A stretch of 64,000 nucleotides of DNA from Lentinus brumalis (lineage: Eukaryota > Basidiomycota > Agaricomycetes > Polyporales > Polyporaceae). This document shows, piece by piece, positions 36,552 through 47,237 of the stretch. Below the pieces are notes generated by a model. The model was not told where the DNA came from, ran no database searches, and saw only the letters and a list, made by a program, of their open reading frames with translations. A program made the translations under genes and the position numbers. The stretch lies in NCBI GenBank assembly GCA_001792895.1, contig MARA01000026.1:186001-250000 (forward strand), given 5' to 3'. Each line of letters starts with the position of its first letter. Within the stretch, counting starts at the first letter, position 1.

Positions 36552-37062
36552 CCCGGAAGATTGGAGACAGTGGGGGTGGCGGAGAAGGAGAGAGGGCCAA
36601 AGCAGATCTCATGGGGCCCACAGTTCTATATGTATGTCAAGCGAAGAGGTCAAGAAGAACACCATATGGGTCGATCGCGAGAAGCCTGAGCGCGACAAAT
36701 GAGAGCGACACGTTCGTCGACCAGAGTCCGTCCCTCGGGCATAGATCTGCCCGGTTCAGTGCGAACACGCAGCTCTGAGCTCTTGCCTGTCCCAGTGTGT
36801 CATGATCATAGTATGGCGCCGCAGTCATGTAGTCTCTGGCAGTTCGCTGCCAGTAAGTAAGCACTGGAGAAGCAGACGACGCGCCCGAGATCCCCGTCGT
36901 GATTGTCGAGCGACCCGATCTCAAGATCCCATCGGCGTGCTCGAAGATAAGATTAGATTGAGAAATAAAAGTCGATTGCCGGAGTCAGAACTGGGACTTG
37001 CTGCCACTCTTTCCACTCTTCCTCCCACCAGCCACCAGCCACCACCTCGCCACTCATATCCT
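36552..37062. promoter_or_regulatory. Shared divergent promoter region
   Basis: This 511-bp gap lies between the divergent starts of SurE-like gene 2 (minus) and the aminotransferase (plus). The part just before 37,063 is rich in CACC/CCAGCCACC repeats (37,024-37,050), as is common in basidiomycete 5' leaders. No specific operator was recognised. Confidence 0.45.
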
Positions 37063-38871
37063 ATGGCTATCTCCCAGGTTCAGAACGGAGTTGCGAACGG
37101 CGATGCCGTCGCTGCTGCACCCGCCGAACTCGATGTATGTGCTCACACGACTGCTATTCTTCCTACCTGCTCACTCCAGACACAGGCCTCTAAGCTCACA
37201 ATCAACCTCGCGACGCAGCTCAAGGACGTCCCTCCCGCTGCGGAGCTGAAGTTTGGCCAGGTAAGCTCCATCCCTTCTAGTCCCAGGTGATCTCCCAGTA
37301 CCGCCCGTCTCTGACGTCCTTGGCAGGTCCTGACCGACCACATGATGGTCGCTCATTACGATCCCATCCACGGATGGTCCGCACCCGAGATCAAGCCTTA
37401 CGCGCCTCTCTCGATTGACCCCGCGAGCTCATGCCTGCAGTACGCGACGAACGTCTTTGAAGGAATGAAGGTATGCATTTTTTTGCTGAGTCTACACGAG
37501 ACTGGTGGAAGTGCAACTTCGCCCGCTTGCCGCACTTCCACGATATTGCCCGGCGAATGCTACACATGAAGGATCGCGCGACAAGCACATAACCTCTTCC
37601 GGAGGTGGTGGACCACGGAATGCCTGGGCCCTGCATCGATGTCACGCGTCCTCGCTGACTCTATCCCCCGTTCTGAGAGGTCCTTGAAGGAGGAATGCGG
37701 GGTTGCTTACATGCTTTGAGCGGACGAGCGGACAAACGTGCATTGTGGGGGCCAAAGCAGTGGATGCCGAAGAGCAAAATAGTGGAGACCTTGGTACAGA
37801 GGGCTTGCACTTCCACAATTCTCGTCACGACGCATTCTGTGATGAGAGCTCACATCGTATTATGTGCAGGCATACCTGGGGCCCGACGGCACACCCCGCC
37901 TGTTCCGTCCGGACAAGAACATGCAGCGCATGGAGATGTCTGCCGGACGCGTCGCGCTCCCTCCGTTCGACACGAACGAGCTGCTGGAGCTCATCAAGAA
38001 ACTCGTCATGGTCGAGAAGCGATGGATCCCGACCGTCAAGGGCCACAGTCTGTACATCCGCCCCACCATCATCGGCACGCGCAGCTGTACGTATCCTCGT
38101 CCCTCGCTCGTCCCATTGGGTGCTCATGAACCTTTGCAGCTCTCGGAGTCGCAGCGTCCGACTCCGCCACCCTCTACGTTATTATGTGTCCGACGGGTCC
38201 GTACTTCCGCAGCCCGCGCCCGGTCAACCTGCTCGCCGTCCAGGAGCACGTCCGCGCATGGCCCGGAGGCACGGGCGGGTACAAGCTCGCGCTCAACTAC
38301 GCGCCCACGTTCAAGCCGCAGCAGTACGCCGCCAAGCTCGGGTACGACCAGTGCCTGTGGTTGCTCGGGGACAAGATCACCGAGGCGGGCGCGATGAACT
38401 TCTTCGCCGTCGTGCGGAGAGACGATGGTGGTGAGTAACCTGCTCCTGCGCGTCGCTGCACGACGCTGAAATCATTCGCCAGATTTGGACGTGCTCACTC
38501 CGCCTCTGGACGGCACGATTCTGCCCGGTATCACGCGCGACTCGACTCTCGCGCTGTGTGCCGCGCATCCCTCGCGGACGACGCTCCCCGGACTCGACCC
38601 GTCGATCCGTCTGCACACATCCGAGCGCGAGCTCACTGTCCCTCAGCTCGCAGCCTGGGCTGAAGAGGGCCGTCTACTCGAGGTGTTTTCCGTTGGCACC
38701 GCCGTGGTCGTCGTCGCAGTGGGCCGCATCGGCTTCGACGGCAAGGACATCACCCTGCCTTCCTACGAGGGCTCCCTGGGCCCCGTCGGGCGGGGTCTGT
38801 ACGACCGCTTGACCGAGATCCAGGAGGGCCGCTTCGAGTGGGACAACTGGTCTGTCCCGTGCGACTCCTAG
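37063..38871 (+). CDS. BAT: Branched-chain amino acid aminotransferase
   Basis: There are six exons: 37,063-37,134, 37,186-37,260, 37,327-37,470, 37,870-38,086, 38,140-38,430 and 38,483-38,871. All phases close to 395 aa, the usual size. This is a fold-type IV PLP enzyme that transfers the amino group of Leu, Ile and Val to 2-oxoglutarate, the last step of their synthesis and first of their breakdown. Visible landmarks: YATNVFEGMKAYLGPDG, RLFRPDKNMQRM, IRPTIIGT, the PLP-Lys motif GGYKLALNYAPT, DQCLWLLGD and ITEAGAMNFF. No long N-terminal presequence is seen, so a cytosolic location is more likely than mitochondrial. Confidence 0.96.
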
Positions 38872-39011
38872 TAAACTCGAGCTCGGACGGACGGTCAACA
38901 AAAAAAGGAAATCAAGGGGAGCATACCACAGTAAATGTAATTCTGCTGTATTTAGTGGGGCATGTATGTCTAGATCTAGAGCTACAATTGTATACCGTGC
39001 ATAGGCACATG

Positions 39012-40483
39012 CTACTCGTCTCCCTCGTCTGCGGCTGCTGGTGCAGCCTTCCGCCCGAGCTTCTTCGCACCGCGCCCCAGACGATACCGCTCATTCACCT
39101 CGTCCGGCGTCGGCATGCGCTTCCGCTGCAGCAGCGGGACGTATGTGCCCGCCCGCTTCACCATCCCGCCCCCGAGCGGGACGCTCATCATGGCGCCAGG
39201 GTGCAGTGGCTCGACGCCCGGAGCACCAAGCGGGAAGTACTGCTTCGGGGGCTTGTGGTGCGCCTCCGCCGCCTTCAAGAAGTGCTCGTCCAGCGCCGCG
39301 GTGATGGTCGCGCGCTCGAGGTCGCAGATCATCCCTGGAAGCGGGCTCTTGGTCGACTCGCCACTCTTCGGGCTCGCTCTGTCCGTGCGCCAGTCGAGCA
39401 CGCCGTCGTCGTACCCGCAGTCCCACAGCATCAGCGGGAGCGGGTCCGCGATCAGGTAGTCTGGCTTCCCCGTGACGATCGGGGCGGCTCTTCGCCTTCG
39501 CGGAACGGCGGGAGAGGGTTCGCGGGATCGGCGTTGAGTAATGCGGTCATGACCGACGGCTTCTCGAGCCCGGAGCCGACGAGGAAGAGGATGGCCATGA
39601 TGTGCCGCACCATATTGTACAGGAACGCGTTCCCGCGCAGGTTGAAGACGTACAGGTCCCCGTGCGCGTCGGCGCGGTCGATCGTCGCGGAGAGGATGCG
39701 GCGCGTGAAGACGGTGATCTGCTTGCTCGCGTCGATCTTGCAGAGGTTGCGGAAGTCGCGCTCGCCGACGAGGCGCGCGGCCGCGTCGGACATCGCGGCA
39801 AGGTCGAGCCCGCGCGGGGAGAAGAAGTACTTGTAGTGCCGCCAGCGGCAGCTGAAGCGGGCGGAGAACTCGTCCGAGACGGGCGACCAGGCGAGGACAC
39901 GGATGGTGGGAGGGAGGACGTGGTTCAGGCCGAACACGTACGGGAACTCGAGCGCCGCAGATGCGGGCTCGGTGGGCTTGCTGTTGTTCGTAGGGGCTTC
40001 GTCAAAGTCGTCCATGAGGCCAAAGTCTCCTTCGAGACCTGGCCCGTCCTCCGACGGCTCCGCAGACGCAGTGGACTCCAGCTCTGTAGGTGCCGCTTCC
40101 TCCGGGGCTTTCGAGCCAAGGGTGCTCCTGACCCACAGACTGACGACCTGCCCGCCCGCGCTCACGCCCTTGTCCGTTCTCCCGCATCTCTGCCACCCAC
40201 ATCCCTCCAGTCCACCCGCACGGTCCACGAGCCTCGTGTGCACGAGTGCGTCGAAGAGCACTCCTTCGACTGTCGGAAGCGCGGGATCTCGTTGGAACTC
40301 CATTCCGCCGTAGTGGATGCCATTGTACGTGAACTTCAGCGCGATCTTGCGCTTCGGGTACGCGTTGAAGTCGAACGGCTTTCCCTGCGGTGTCGTCGCG
40401 GGTCTTGGTCGGTCATGGTGAGGGTCCAGATGCTGCAAACGCGCGATCAGCTCTTCTCTGGACCAGTTTTTGTAGGGCTCCAT
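39012..40483 (-). CDS. DEG1: tRNA pseudouridine(38/39) synthase, DEG1/PUS3 type (one-base frame break)
   Basis: A single exon encodes a TruA-family enzyme that makes pseudouridine at positions 38/39 of tRNA anticodon arms. It begins MEPYKNWSREELIARLQHLD (an in-frame Met at 40,537 is an alternative). Landmarks: KFTYNGIHYGGMEFQ, catalytic Asp in CGRTDKGVSAGGQV, RWRHYKYFF, and NAFLYNMVRHIMAILFLVG. An acidic/Ser-rich insert lies in the middle. The frame breaks near 39,481-39,484, at a run of four G on the plus strand. The remaining, clearly homologous C-terminus (PLPLMLWDCGYDDGVLDW to the stop at 39,012) lies in the next frame. One additional base would restore it, so either a consensus error or a recent frameshift is present. 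Confidence 0.9.
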
Positions 40484-41042
40484 TCGCGTGAATCTTGCAT
40501 AGGGTCGTAAGAGACGGTAGCTGAAGCCACCGGGCATGCAACAGACGAGCTATACGTACTGCAGATCGTCCGCAGAGATCAGTTCGAACAACGAGACGAG
40601 ATTCTGCGAGAGTCGAAGAATAAGAAGATGAGGAGAGAGGCAAGACTTCTGCTTGACTTCTGCCTTCAAGTCATGCGCGTCTATAGTCCCAGATCGAGGT
40701 TCATAGGATCTGTCCTCCTTCACATCTCTTCACGTCCAGTACGGTGTGCATATATATACAGAGACTGAGAGGGGCATCGTATACTGAACTCTCCTGCCTC
40801 CCTCCTCCTCCTCCGTCCTCCTCCCAACTCCCGCGTATACGCTAGTCCGTAGCGCAAAGTCGACCTCAGAGCCCATACCACTTGACGCACATACATAATC
40901 GAAGCCAAGTACGGTCTCCTTATTGTCGGCAATTTCCGCCTCTTCTAGCAGTCTTACAACACCGCGGCGCGCAAATGAGGCAGTGTACGACTTCGGACGG
41001 CGCGAGATCACATACCCTAGTTGTCCTTGACGTCCTACAACC
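40484..41042. promoter_or_regulatory. Divergent intergenic region between PUS3 and otubain genes
   Basis: This 559-bp region carries a pyrimidine-rich CCTCCTCCTCC tract (40,797-40,825) and a TATATATA stretch (40,750-40,757). No gene was recognised; the minus-strand frame through it looks composition-driven. Confidence 0.4.
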
Positions 41043-42583
41043 ATGAGCTCGCCGTTTGGAGACTCGACGAACACGAACGCGAACGCGCCTGCAGAACCGG
41101 CCCCTGCGTCCCGCTCACCCGAAGCACGTACGTCTGGCCCGGTGGCGGCGCGGAGCGGGCAGCTGCATTGACCGCATCTCCCCGCAGCGAGGGTGAAAAC
41201 GACAGATCTCCCCGATGTCGATGAGCAGTGGCAGGAAGTTGCTTCGGACGGCGACGTGCACATGGCCGACGCTCAAGGTGCGTGTCTTGTAACTCCGTAA
41301 CGCGTACGGCGTGCGTGCGGCTTTGTGGCTGATCTCTATTGCGCCGCGCCACACCCCGTAAGCAGACGATCTCCCGCCTGCAGGACTGTTTGATCATGTT
41401 GAGGTGCGTGCGCAAGCTTCTGCTCCCGATCGGCCTGCTCACGCTCGTCCCGTCATGTCACAGAGCTTTCCAGGCGACGCCCTGGACGATACACCCAGCC
41501 GACCACTTATCGCGCCTCTTGCGCCCATGCTCACGCTGCGCGAGGAGTACGTGAATGGATCGCAGGGCTTCGTCAAACAGATCGACTACCTCATCAGCGA
41601 AGGCTGGATCGGTGTACGGCGCACCCGCGGAGATGGTCAGTGGCGTGTCGTGCCCTTCCTCGCAATGTGATGCTAATGGTGTCTCGCTGACAGGTGACTG
41701 TTTCTATCGCTGTGAGTCCGCAACCTGCGTCGTCGCTTCTCGCCGAGGTATCCACGGATAGTCTCGCTCACGTCATGGTGCTTGCAGCCCTCGCGTTTGC
41801 GTACATTGAGAACATCCTCAACGCCTCGGACACGATGCTTGCCGCAACCGGCGCGCTGTCAGTTCTTGAGGCGTCTCAGCCGCAGCTCGAAGAGGTCGGA
41901 TTCCAGCGACTGGTGTTCGAGGACTTCTATGACTGTCTGGCCGGCTTGATCAACCAAGTCATCAGCCCGGGGCCAGATGGCCAGGTCTTGAATATCAACA
42001 CGTTGCTGGAAGCTTTCAACAACCCCGAAGGTACAGACCTCAAGTTTGACGGGCCTTGGGACGTCGCTGACGACCATTGCGCACAGTGTCGAACTCCATC
42101 GTCGTGTACTTGCGCCTGCTGACGTCCGCGGAGATCAAGACCAACCCGGAGATTGCGGCATTCCTCATCCATCCGGAGACGGGCGAACAGATGGACCCAG
42201 AGAGCTTCTGCAACAACTTCGTCGAGGCCGTCGGGAAGGAAGCAGGTGGGCGAGCTGATGCGGGTCGCTCTCGAGTCTCGTGCACGTCTTCTCATCCGGA
42301 CTCCGCAGATCATGTGCAGATGAACGCGCTCGCGACTGCGCTGAAGGTGAACGTCAACGTGGCGTACCTCGACGGCCACGACCAGCAGGGAAGGTGTCGT
42401 TTGTACCCTTTCAAAACGCGCCATTCACATTCCTGGAGCCGGTCAACTTGCTGTACCGGTGAGCCTGGTCTTCGTCCCTATCTGCGCGCGTACCGTGACT
42501 GATAAGAATGCATAAGCCCTGGACATTACGACATCCTGGATCGGCGCGATGCAGATCCTATCCCGCCCTTGCTCGTGCAATGA
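41043..42583 (+). CDS. OTUB1: Otubain-type deubiquitinase (peptidase C65)
   Basis: There are nine exons: 41,043-41,127, 41,188-41,277, 41,384-41,403, 41,464-41,635, 41,694-41,711, 41,788-42,030, 42,087-42,245, 42,309-42,458 and 42,517-42,583. Otubains cleave ubiquitin isopeptide bonds, typically Lys48-linked. The catalytic Cys lies in TRGDGDCFYRSLAFAY, with GDGDC split over exons 4-5 and the codon for the following residue over 5-6. The catalytic His is in RPGHYDILDRRD in the last exon. LREEYVNGSQGFVKQIDYL is the family's N-terminal helix region. In exon 8 one A appears to be missing at 42,391-42,392, where GGAAGG is expected to read GGAAAGG. Downstream residues VSFVPFQNAPFTFLEPVN fit the family only in the next frame. 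Confidence 0.92.
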
Positions 42584-43300
42584 CTTTGAGCAGTCGAATG
42601 GAACGGCGGAGGGCCGCACCGCGCGGTCAGTTGTGTCGCCATAGGTCATGCATATGTATGCTACGTCTCGCTATGCTGGGACAAGATTTGTAGCCTGTGT
42701 CTCATCCTGTATCTCCCAATCACGATATCACTGCACTGCTAGCATGAGAACGCGTTCAGGAACAAACCTAAAAGCAGGACACCCCGAGGCTCTGCCGCGG
42801 CTGTCGCGTTACGCAGCGATCACAGTCACGCAACGCGGGTGCGTCACGAGTGCACTGGTCCGTGCGGGAGCTCACGTGCGTGGCTGTCACATCTGCTTAC
42901 CTAACGGGTTGTTTAACTCTGTTCTCACCCGCGCAAGCCTGCGCCCCCACCAAGAGCCCTCTCACCAGCAGCCAGCCAGCCAGCCATTTTCCTCTGCCTG
43001 TACGCCGCCTGCGCCTAGCGCTGCCCCCAGTCCCAACACACTCGCCCACCACACACTCTCCCCCCTTCCTCAACTAAATCAAGGTGTGTATAGGACCTGT
43101 TGCGCTCTTATCTGATGCCAGCGCGCGATCGATACGTGTCCGCTGTCGTCGTCGACGACGGGGGCGGGGTGCGGGGCGGCGCGTCGCGCCCAGGCGCGTG
43201 CAGGGGGGACGCGTCGCGGTCGTGTTGGGCCCCTCGACGCGGCTCCACAAAGTCTCGCGACGTGTCGAATGTGTTGCTGACGATGTTCGTAATCCAACAG
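42584..43300. promoter_or_regulatory. Upstream region and probable 5' leader of the HMG-box gene
   Basis: The region contains a C/CA-rich tract with CAGCCAGCCAGCC (42,971-42,985) and CACACACTC. It ends in ...AATCCAACAG immediately before the ATG, resembling a 3' splice site, so the 5' untranslated region may be interrupted by an intron. No other gene was recognised. Confidence 0.4.
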
Positions 43301-44152
43301 ATGCCGAAGGAGACCAGCAAGACGACCAAGGTGCGCATATGTCCGCCCCAACTGCCTGATCTCGACTCCCTCCGCCCGGGGGTCGCTAGTAGGGCTTGTG
43401 TATGCGCTCGGAATGCTGATAGTCGTCTTCCATGTAGCGTAAGGCCGCCGAGAAGGCTGAGAAGGCGCCGAAGGGGAAGGCGAAGAAGGACCCCAAAGCA
43501 CCGAAGCGCGCCCTCTCCGCATACATGTTCTTCTCGCAGGACTGGCGTGAAAGGATCAAGGCTGAGAACCCCGACGCTGGTTTCGGTGAGTCTGCACGAT
43601 CGCTGGTGATCGTTGACACGTCGGAAGGCTGATATAACGCGTCTAACAGGTGAGATTGGCAAGCTCCTCGGAGCGAAGTGGAAGGAGCTCGACGAGGAGG
43701 AGAAGAAGGTATGTCCTTTATTTTACCTCTCCTACGATCCGCGCGACTTGTGCATGTGAAGAACGCCGTGTGGATGCGCATATACGGACCTCGACGGTCC
43801 GTATATGCGTGCTCCACCCACCCAGACTCGGTTTGCATCTTGTATGCACGGGTCCTTCCTGCAGTGTATTCGGCCACGCGTGGAACAACCGAAACTGTAC
43901 AGGAGCTCGACGCTGTGTATGCGCATCAAGCCGAAACCTTGGCTTATATTCAGAGACGCGTGTGTTCGATGACTGACGGTGTTTCCTTCCAGCCCTACGT
44001 CGAGCAGGCAGCAGCAGACAAGACTCGCGCCGAGAAGGAGAAAGACGAGTATGATGTACGTACATCTCATATGGTCGCCGAAGCTGTGCTTATGGGATGT
44101 GCAGGGCAAGAAGGCCGACAGCGCCGGTAGCGGTGACGACGACGACGAGTGA
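43301..44152 (+). CDS. NHP6: HMG-box non-histone chromosomal protein, NHP6-like
   Basis: There are five exons: 43,301-43,330, 43,438-43,585, 43,650-43,708, 43,993-44,055 and 44,105-44,152. All phases close to 115 aa. A basic N-terminus ([15 protein letters not shown]) leads into one HMG box: [20 protein letters not shown], then [20 protein letters not shown] and [10 protein letters not shown], and the protein ends in an acidic tail (GDDDDE). Such proteins bend DNA non-specifically and assist nucleosome reorganisation (for example with FACT) in the nucleus. Intron 3 (43,709-43,992) contains a strong hairpin. Confidence 0.95.
43777..43809. repeat. Perfect 14-bp hairpin inside intron 3 of the HMG-box gene
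   Basis: CGCATATACGGACC (43,777-43,790) and its exact reverse complement (43,796-43,809) are separated by a 5-base loop TCGAC. The hairpin lies about 70 nt inside the 284-nt intron, the longest in this gene. Confidence 0.85.
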
Positions 44153-44637
44153 ACACCATACCCCTCCGTCACCGTATGTCCGCTCTCTCCTACTGTTATG
44201 TCGTGTGTATGGCTGCTAGATATTGGTCCGTCGGTCGTCCCTGCATCGCTTGCTGCTCGTATAGTACCAAAACCGTAACACTCATCACCTCCTGCTCCTC
44301 TTTCTCTCTGCGATCGTTTTGCCCTCTATGTATTCTGGTACCTCTCTAGTCGTATAGCTACGTCTTTGGACGCGTGTGCACGTCGCGTCCGTTGTACAAT
44401 CGAACGACGTCCTGTAATACTAGACGACCTGTACTTGTTCGTTCGCTGGACCCGTTTTAAATTAATCATAGGACTCACTCTGTTGGAGGCACTCCGGCAA
44501 CTCGCACAAGAAAGCCGGCTCGAGTTCGACATGCCTATGGGTTGGGACTATTCATTTGTTACCGTACTTCAACTTGTTGCCCGACAACGGAGGCTTCGGA
44601 GCGCCCTTGATCAACGGATCAATCGAGACTCTTCGGA

Positions 44638-44905
44638 GTGACGGCGCTTACTCAGGTTCCTCCTCGACGACCACGTCGCCCTTCACATCTGGTTTGAGCT
44701 GTACCCTACTTACGATAGCTTGCAGCTGGCTATTGCTCGGTGTCGTCTTGAACGACGAGCTTCTTCAATGCACCGTATCTTGGACAAACCAGCGAGCTTG
44801 GTTACCGCCCCCTGTAGGCTCTCTAGCTTCTGAAGCTCAATCTGCTGCTCGCTCGTGAAGTTGTCGAGTGACGAGCGACCATTTGCGGAAGGTACGTCCC
44901 CGTAA
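44638..44905 (-). CDS. Unidentified gene fragment or small gene
   Basis: I do not recognise the family. The minus strand encodes a helical, coding-like segment LDNFTSEQQIELQKLESLQG continuing AVTKLAGLSK (44,760-44,880). After an apparent one-base shift near 44,775 comes ALKKLVVQDDTEQ. Following a short gap with splice-like GTAAGT, an acidic C-terminus LKPDVKGDVVVEEEPE ends at a TAA near 44,650. The amino-acid pattern is too regular for noise, but the 5' end and exon chain are not resolved. It may be a decayed or frameshifted gene. Confidence 0.4.
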
Positions 44906-45199
44906 GCATTGCATATGCTCTGTATATCGCAGAGGCAGCAGCGTTCTCATACTCGGAAGAACACAGGACCCTGGGCTTCGAGCCGACAGCAGAAAACATT
45001 GCCAGGATCGCGTAAAGTATAGCCGACCAGAATGCTGCAGACCGCGGGCAACGCACTCGGAGAGACCTTCGAGGATACATTCGCATTTTCCTCCTCCCGT
45101 CTTCACGGTGTGGCCAGGCATGTGGCCAGGCATGTCGCCACTGCTGCTATCAGAGAGACTGGCAACAATCACTACACCTTGCTTCGATCTGTGAGGCAT

Positions 45200-45760
45200 G
45201 TCCAGAGGCCGCTCGGCTGCAGCCTTTAGAGCACTTGTATCCTGGACGCTCGGGCCTCCGTCTGACGCGGCTGATCACATTCATCACCATCGCACAGGCG
45301 AAGCATCCGGAGCCCACGACAGCGCCCTCGTCCTCCAGACGCGTGGTCCCACAATTCTTCACATAGGCAGCGACCGAGCACTCGACGGGTCCAGTAGTAC
45401 CGGTGAACATTGATGTGGAGTGACGTTGAGCGTTACTTCGGCGGGTGCGAGGAGCGTCTGGTTGAGTTTCGTAGTCAAGTCGGCGCAGATGAGCGCGGAC
45501 TTCGTGAGACCGGACTTCGCGACGAGGTGAGTGTCGTGTACGAGGCCTGAGAGGCCGACACCGGTGCCCGAGTTCTGGGTGACGGTGCCCAGATTACCTG
45601 CGGAACAGGTGAGTATATGCGCACCAGAGAAAAGTCGAGGACTGACGTCCGACATTAGGTCCGCTCATGACTAAGTCCGGGGCAGAACCAAAGAACTGCG
45701 TTCGGTTCTCAGACCTCACGAGATCGATGCGGGTACAGCTACGTTTCACCTCCTTACGTA
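45200..45760 (-). pseudogene. SurE-like phosphatase pseudogene (copy 3)
   Basis: Pieces of the SurE-like gene are recognisable in order on the minus strand. They are FFGSAPDLVMSGPNVG (about 45,640-45,700), NLGTVTQNSGTG after an acceptor at about 45,603, SGLTKSALICADLTTKLNQT (about 45,465-45,525), APAEVTLNV, and NCGTTRLEDEGAVVGSGCFA (about 45,290-45,355). They match SurE-like gene 1 closely. The NDDG N-terminal exons are absent, segments between blocks are deleted, and frames change, so no functional enzyme can be made. It lies in inverted orientation relative to SurE-like gene 1, in mirror position around the housekeeping core. Confidence 0.85.
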
Positions 45761-45959
45761 GCGCAAAGTCATACTGACAGGACTTCACATAGTTCGACTT
45801 CGCCCCGAGCGAAAGCCAGATATGTACACGCGACCCCTGGCGAGCGACTGAAACTCACTCTCGATCATGTCGAAGACCTGCGCCGGAGAGTTAGTCGGGT
45901 GAGTATCGCACCGGTACGGGTCTCTCAAAGACAAGGGATCGCATGTAACAAGCGAGTCT

Positions 45960-46480
45960 AGGATTCGTCAACTCACACGGCCTCCGAGCGGGTGGCGGGC
46001 ACTGGGTCCTCGGAGGCTGGTTCCTGATCTTGAGCTTCGAAACCAGTACAGAACGCTACACAATGTACGTGAGAAGTGTCGTCCTCGCACGACGGGAGCA
46101 ATATGGCGGGCCTCGAGGGGCGAAGAGGTTTCCGCTTCAAGTTTTCCGGACATTCGATGTTCTTGCAGTCATCGCTCCGTCTGGCTTGTTGATCGGTTGG
46201 CGTAGGCTGGCGCATATATTTGCCGTACGTGAGTGAGTTTCACCTGCAACTCGGGTTGTGTGTTGACGCGTTGAGGTTTAGAGTCGTGCTGCGATCTATG
46301 AACAATCCATTCGTACGGCGCTCCTGTCAAAATGCGAGATCCCGCAGGAGTCTTGAGTGACTCTCTCTGCTTTCACTGGACGTCCTGCGATCTCCGGTGT
46401 AATTGCGGTTCTCGTGGGCGCATCTGCTTGTCCCTAAAGGCGTCTTGTGTTGTTGCGAATGGGCACTGCCGCGCAATTTG
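45960..46480 (+). other. Possible small membrane-protein gene or remnant (copy 3)
   Basis: This is the counterpart, on the plus strand, of 34,700-35,240. It encodes FDVLAVIAPSGLL (about 46,155-46,200) and shares long stretches of DNA with that copy, including GGAGTCTTGAGTGACTCTCT (46,346-46,365). It carries substitutions and indels, so it is probably decayed. Confidence 0.3.
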
Positions 46481-46622
46481 CCAGGTATATAGGTGGGTGC
46501 TGGTTGATCGTTTTAGCATCATTCAGCTCCTCTTCTGTTCTTTCGTACTCTTTCGACCTTTAACGCACCGGTTGCGCTTTCTCCTCGCAGCTGCAGAGGA
46601 CACGTCACTTCCATTCGATATC

Positions 46623-47237
46623 ATGTTCAGCAAGTATCTCGTCGCGTGTCTCTCTCTTCCCCTCCTTCTCGCTCCATGTAAGTTGTCTGTCGATGCTCTT
46701 ACTATATCGACTGCCAGTACTCACACCACCTTGGGGTAGATGTTGTCAACGCAGACATCGTGTCGCTGTACATCCCCGACACACCCGGGTTAGCGATGTC
46801 TGCGGACATACTGGGCGTCGACGGCAGTCAAACTACCTGGCGCCTCTCCCCGGACAACCCAGCGGCACGCTCTCGATCACTGACTTCCCCGTCGGTGCGC
46901 ACGCATCATGCATAACAATTTTTCATCATGCACGAATTGACGGATGTCTGCAGCAACGATGGTCGAGGGACCCGACTCCGTCCATTTCGTCGAGGACGGA
47001 GACGGAATACATGCGCAGGCGGATTGTGGGATCAAGAACGGTGTGGCCGTCTGCACTGCGGTGCTCTCTGGTTCGGCCGTCGTGGCGACCCTCCCCGTGA
47101 CCACTGAGACTGTGAGCGAGAAAGCCTTTGCGGTGCAGGTTACGGGCATTCCGAAAAACGGGGCCAGCAGGATTGCGGGCTCCAGTCTGGGGGTCGCGGG
47201 GGTTGTTGCTGGCGTTATGTACGGCTTGATGTTCTGA
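46623..47237 (+). CDS. Small secreted GPI-type protein 3 (one base missing in exon 2)
   Basis: Exons are 46,623-46,677, 46,740-46,894 and 46,954-47,237. Exon lengths equal those of copy 2 except exon 2, which is one base shorter: a run of four C at 46,848-46,851 where copy 2 has five. Beyond that point the expected residues (QPSGTLSITDFPV) continue in the next frame, and exon 3 (EGPDSVHFVEDGDGIHAQAD to the tail GVVAGVMYGLMF) is fully open. It is either a consensus undercall in a homopolymer or a recent frameshift. It is otherwise the best-preserved relative of nonsense-mutated copy 2. Confidence 0.8.
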
